DNA from: Lentisphaeria bacterium
Lineage (GTDB): Bacteria > Verrucomicrobiota > Lentisphaeria > Victivallales > Victivallaceae
Assembly: GCA_017504435.1 (NCBI GenBank)
Contig: JAFVRD010000045.1
Location: 1 to 64,000, forward strand
Reading direction: 5' to 3'
Length of the DNA stretch: 64,000 nt
Under the pieces are notes generated by a model. The model saw only the letters and a list, made by a program, of their open reading frames with translations, did not search any database and had not been told where the DNA came from. Position numbers and translations under genes: made by a program. Positions 61,958 to 64,000 of the stretch are shown in pieces (the first letter of the stretch is position 1; each line of letters starts with the position of its first letter).

Positions 61958-64000
61958 TTATTTTCTCCGTGTATTTTTAAGTTGTTCCCGAAAATCTTTT
62001 TTAAGTGCCGTTCCGGAAATTCCGGGCAGCCGTAAAGCATCCAGCCGGGTTATCAATTTTATACCCCGCTGCAAAGCCCCGGGCATCCGGTACCGGATCA
62101 ACAGCCGCAATGCCGCCTCCGTACCACGGATACACCATTGCGCCTCCGGCAATACTCCTTGACCGGCAACATCTTCCGCCGCATAGAGCAAGCGTTCATA
62201 CGCCTGCACGGCAAGTTCATAATCTCCGGCACTTTCCCGGCACATGCCCAGCTTGTATAACGCCTGCAAACGGATCTGCGGAAATACGGTATCTGCCGCC
62301 AATTGTTCACAACGAACCGTTGCCTCCTGCAAACTGGCAGGATCGGGTGTTCCCCTCCGCACCAGCGCGCAATCCACAGCTCTGCCGGTCGCAATATCAG
62401 CAAACAATCCTCCCGGATTCAATTTTGCACCCAGCAGGAACATATCCCGGGCGGCTTTGAAATCCTCCCGGCTGAATAATATTTCTCCGGCATTGACGGC
62501 ACTTTCAGCAGCGATTTCCGGAGATACTTTTCCGACGGTCAGAGCCTTAAATGACTTCAATGCCTCATCATACAACCCCTGTCGGGTCATCAGTACAGCT
62601 TTGAGTAAAGTTGCCTCTGCCACAATGGGTTCTCCGGCAAAATCCTCTTCCAAACGCTCCAATTCAGCGATCGCACCGGCATAGTCACGCCCCTGACCGC
62701 GCTCCTGAGCCTCATCCAGCAGTAAAAATGCCGCCGCTTCACTTTTGGGATAAACCTTCCGGAGTTGAGCAGCTGTCTTTGCTGCTTCTTCCCGGTCATT
62801 ACAGCGGCGGAACGATTCAACCGCATAATAGAGTGCATTGGCAGCCAGCGGTGATTTTGCATACGCTGCGGCAAACTTTTGCAGTTCTTTGCCGGCAGCA
62901 GCGTACTCTTTCAAGCGGAATGTCAATAATGCCGCCTGAAATTTTGCTTTGAGTGCCACTTGACTATCCGCCTGCATACCGGATTCCCGATAGAATTTAC
63001 GGGCTTCGGCATATTTACCGGATTTTTCAGCCAGACGGCCCAATTCAAATTTGGCTGCAGAACGGAACCGGGTATCTTTTGCCCCGCTGAGAAAATCTGC
63101 TTCTTTACGGATCCCCGAATCATTGCCGGTACGGATAAAGAAATTCAACAATTGAAAGTGAGCTTTTTCTGATTCAGCAGCCGGAGCTGCCTGCAGTGCC
63201 CGCTGATATTCGCGCAATGCTCCGGAACGATCGCCGTTCCGTTCCAGAAATTCGGCAAATCTGCTCCGCCACATGCTCCGCCCGGACGGGGTTTCAGAGG
63301 CATTTCCCAACAAAGTATAAAACGGGACCAGATCATTTTTTTCACCGCTGGCGGTCACTGTTGCCACCATTTCCGCAGCGGCAGCCAAACGGTCTGCCAG
63401 CAAATAATCCGGTGCTTGTGCGACAAATGCAAAAATTTTTATCGCTTCCTGAGGTTTATTTTTTGCCGCCAGCATCCTGCCGGTGGCATTAAGAACTTCT
63501 CCGCGGTCGTGGGCTCCGGGAAATTTTACAGCATACTGTCGGGCTTCTGCCGCAGACCGCATGGGATCACTGACCGCATAAATATTTATCAATCGCCGGG
63601 AGAGCTCCTGCTTTACCGACGGTTCAATATCAAATGCCAACGCCGCATTGATCAATTCCGCCGCAAACTGATGATCCTGCTGTGCAGCTGCCGCGTTTGC
63701 CGCCACCGCCAGCAATTCCATCAACCGTACCGGCGGAACCGGAGGCTGTTTTTCTATAAAAGCGGTAAACGTTTTTTTCAATTCTGAAGTCTTGCCTGAA
63801 TACGCTTCAGCCATAAAGCGGAACATGTCCCAATAACTGTTGCGCCGCTGAACCGGCACATTGCCCAATTCAGCCAGTGCTTCACCGGATTTGTCCAAAT
63901 GGATCAATGCATAAACCGCTTCATAGCGGGCAGGTTCAGCCCACGGAGATTCCTGCTTTGCCAACTTGGCAAACAATTTATATGCTTCATTTACATTTCC
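61958..64000 (-). CDS. Large TPR-repeat protein (partial, 5' end outside window)
   Basis: At least 680 residues are visible; the frame stays open to the window edge (residues GNVNEAYKLFAKL precede the first possible start). It is almost wholly helical TPR/Sel1-like repeats: ALREYQRALQAAPAAESEK, AEARKFYRESGMQADSQ, ALYYAVESFRRCNDREEAAKTAAQL, YDEALKSFKALTVGKVSPEIA, YELAVQAYERLLYAAED. Such proteins sit next to ExbBD/TolQR-type motors (like YbgF/CpoB) and often bind envelope partners. A signal peptide, if any, is outside the window. Confidence 0.88.
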   Translation of the reverse strand, partial: GNVNEAYKLFAKLAKQESPWAEPARYEAVYALIHLDKSGEALAELGNVPVQRRNSYWDMFRFMAEAYSGKTSELKKTFTAFIEKQPPVPPVRLMELLAVAANAAAAQQDHQFAAELINAALAFDIEPSVKQELSRRLINIYAVSDPMRSAAEARQYAVKFPGAHDRGEVLNATGRMLAAKNKPQEAIKIFAFVAQAPDYLLADRLAAAAEMVATVTASGEKNDLVPFYTLLGNASETPSGRSMWRSRFAEFLERNGDRSGALREYQRALQAAPAAESEKAHFQLLNFFIRTGNDSGIRKEADFLSGAKDTRFRSAAKFELGRLAEKSGKYAEARKFYRESGMQADSQVALKAKFQAALLTFRLKEYAAAGKELQKFAAAYAKSPLAANALYYAVESFRRCNDREEAAKTAAQLRKVYPKSEAAAFLLLDEAQERGQGRDYAGAIAELERLEEDFAGEPIVAEATLLKAVLMTRQGLYDEALKSFKALTVGKVSPEIAAESAVNAGEILFSREDFKAARDMFLLGAKLNPGGLFADIATGRAVDCALVRRGTPDPASLQEATVRCEQLAADTVFPQIRLQALYKLGMCRESAGDYELAVQAYERLLYAAEDVAGQGVLPEAQWCIRGTEAALRLLIRYRMPGALQRGIKLITRLDALRLPGISGTALKKDFREQLKNTRRK

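Overview
The window looks like chromosomal DNA of an anaerobic or microaerophilic Gram-negative bacterium of the Lentisphaerota (Victivallales-like) or a close PVC relative. This is an inference from gene content. The evidence is a prepilin-type protein with the [20 protein letters not shown] leader and a terminal FADGH motif, DUF4434- and DUF4838-type carbohydrate proteins, GH42-like exported hydrolases paired with LacI regulators, a eukaryote-like (type 2) IleRS, a PerR/rubrerythrin pair, a LctBCD-type lactate dehydrogenase/Etf set, and envelope genes (ExbBD, CreD, SanA, TibC-like). Start sites mostly carry AGGAG-like ribosome sites, and several promoters fit TTGnnn-N16/17-TATATT.

Layout. 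1-5473 (+): the tail of a Bat (aerotolerance-type) operon with a Q/N repeat protein and a BatD-BatE-SH3 fusion, then a degenerate Cas4-like protein, a thioredoxin and a short DsbD. 5457-9594 (-): ileS-apbE. 9817-11955 (+): an orphan exported protein, a Cys-cluster protein, gmk and a stand-alone CoaC. 12155-13156 (-): perR-rbr. 13506-19336 (+): LacI regulator, giant LamG/GH42-like hydrolase, LysR regulator. 19348-24750 (-): CDF transporter, NodB deacetylase, sialidase-like protein and a receptor Ser/Thr kinase with a Cache-like sensor. 24956: tRNA-Cys. 25536-28123 (+): exported protein, creD, sanA-like. 28233-34602 (-): DUF4838, pnp, a TlpA/TPR protein, a BamE-like lipoprotein and ybeY. 34850: tRNA-Gln, whose 3' end is repeated in a tandem ~211-bp array up to 35397, followed by a dispersed repeat. 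35562-39770 (-): LctBCD-type lactate dehydrogenase plus a WaaP-like kinase. 39843-44789 (-): TibC-like heptosyltransferase, a deacetylase-like protein, putP, HNH nuclease and a response regulator. 45024-51224 (+): a carbohydrate locus (DUF4434, pseudopilin, GH42-like, exported protein, LacI). 51234-55418 (-): mutS, folB, fabF. 55594-59337 (+): a dppD-like ATPase coupled to mutL, then a DeoR regulator. 59519-64000 (-): a compact ExbB/ExbD/TPR operon that runs off the right edge.

How the parts fit. The cell appears to live on complex glycans: three LacI/DeoR-type regulators, two paralogous GH42-like enzymes, a sialidase-like protein, deacetylases and DUF4434/DUF4838 proteins. It handles lactate by flavin-based electron confurcation and protects itself from oxygen with PerR/rubrerythrin and possibly Bat proteins. 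The most unusual points are the tRNA-Gln-anchored tandem array, the kinase-Cache receptor at the end of a glycan operon, the catalytically degenerate Cas4-like protein, the TibC-like glycosyltransferase without a visible autotransporter, and the tightly overlapping ExbBD operon with three uncharacterised envelope proteins.
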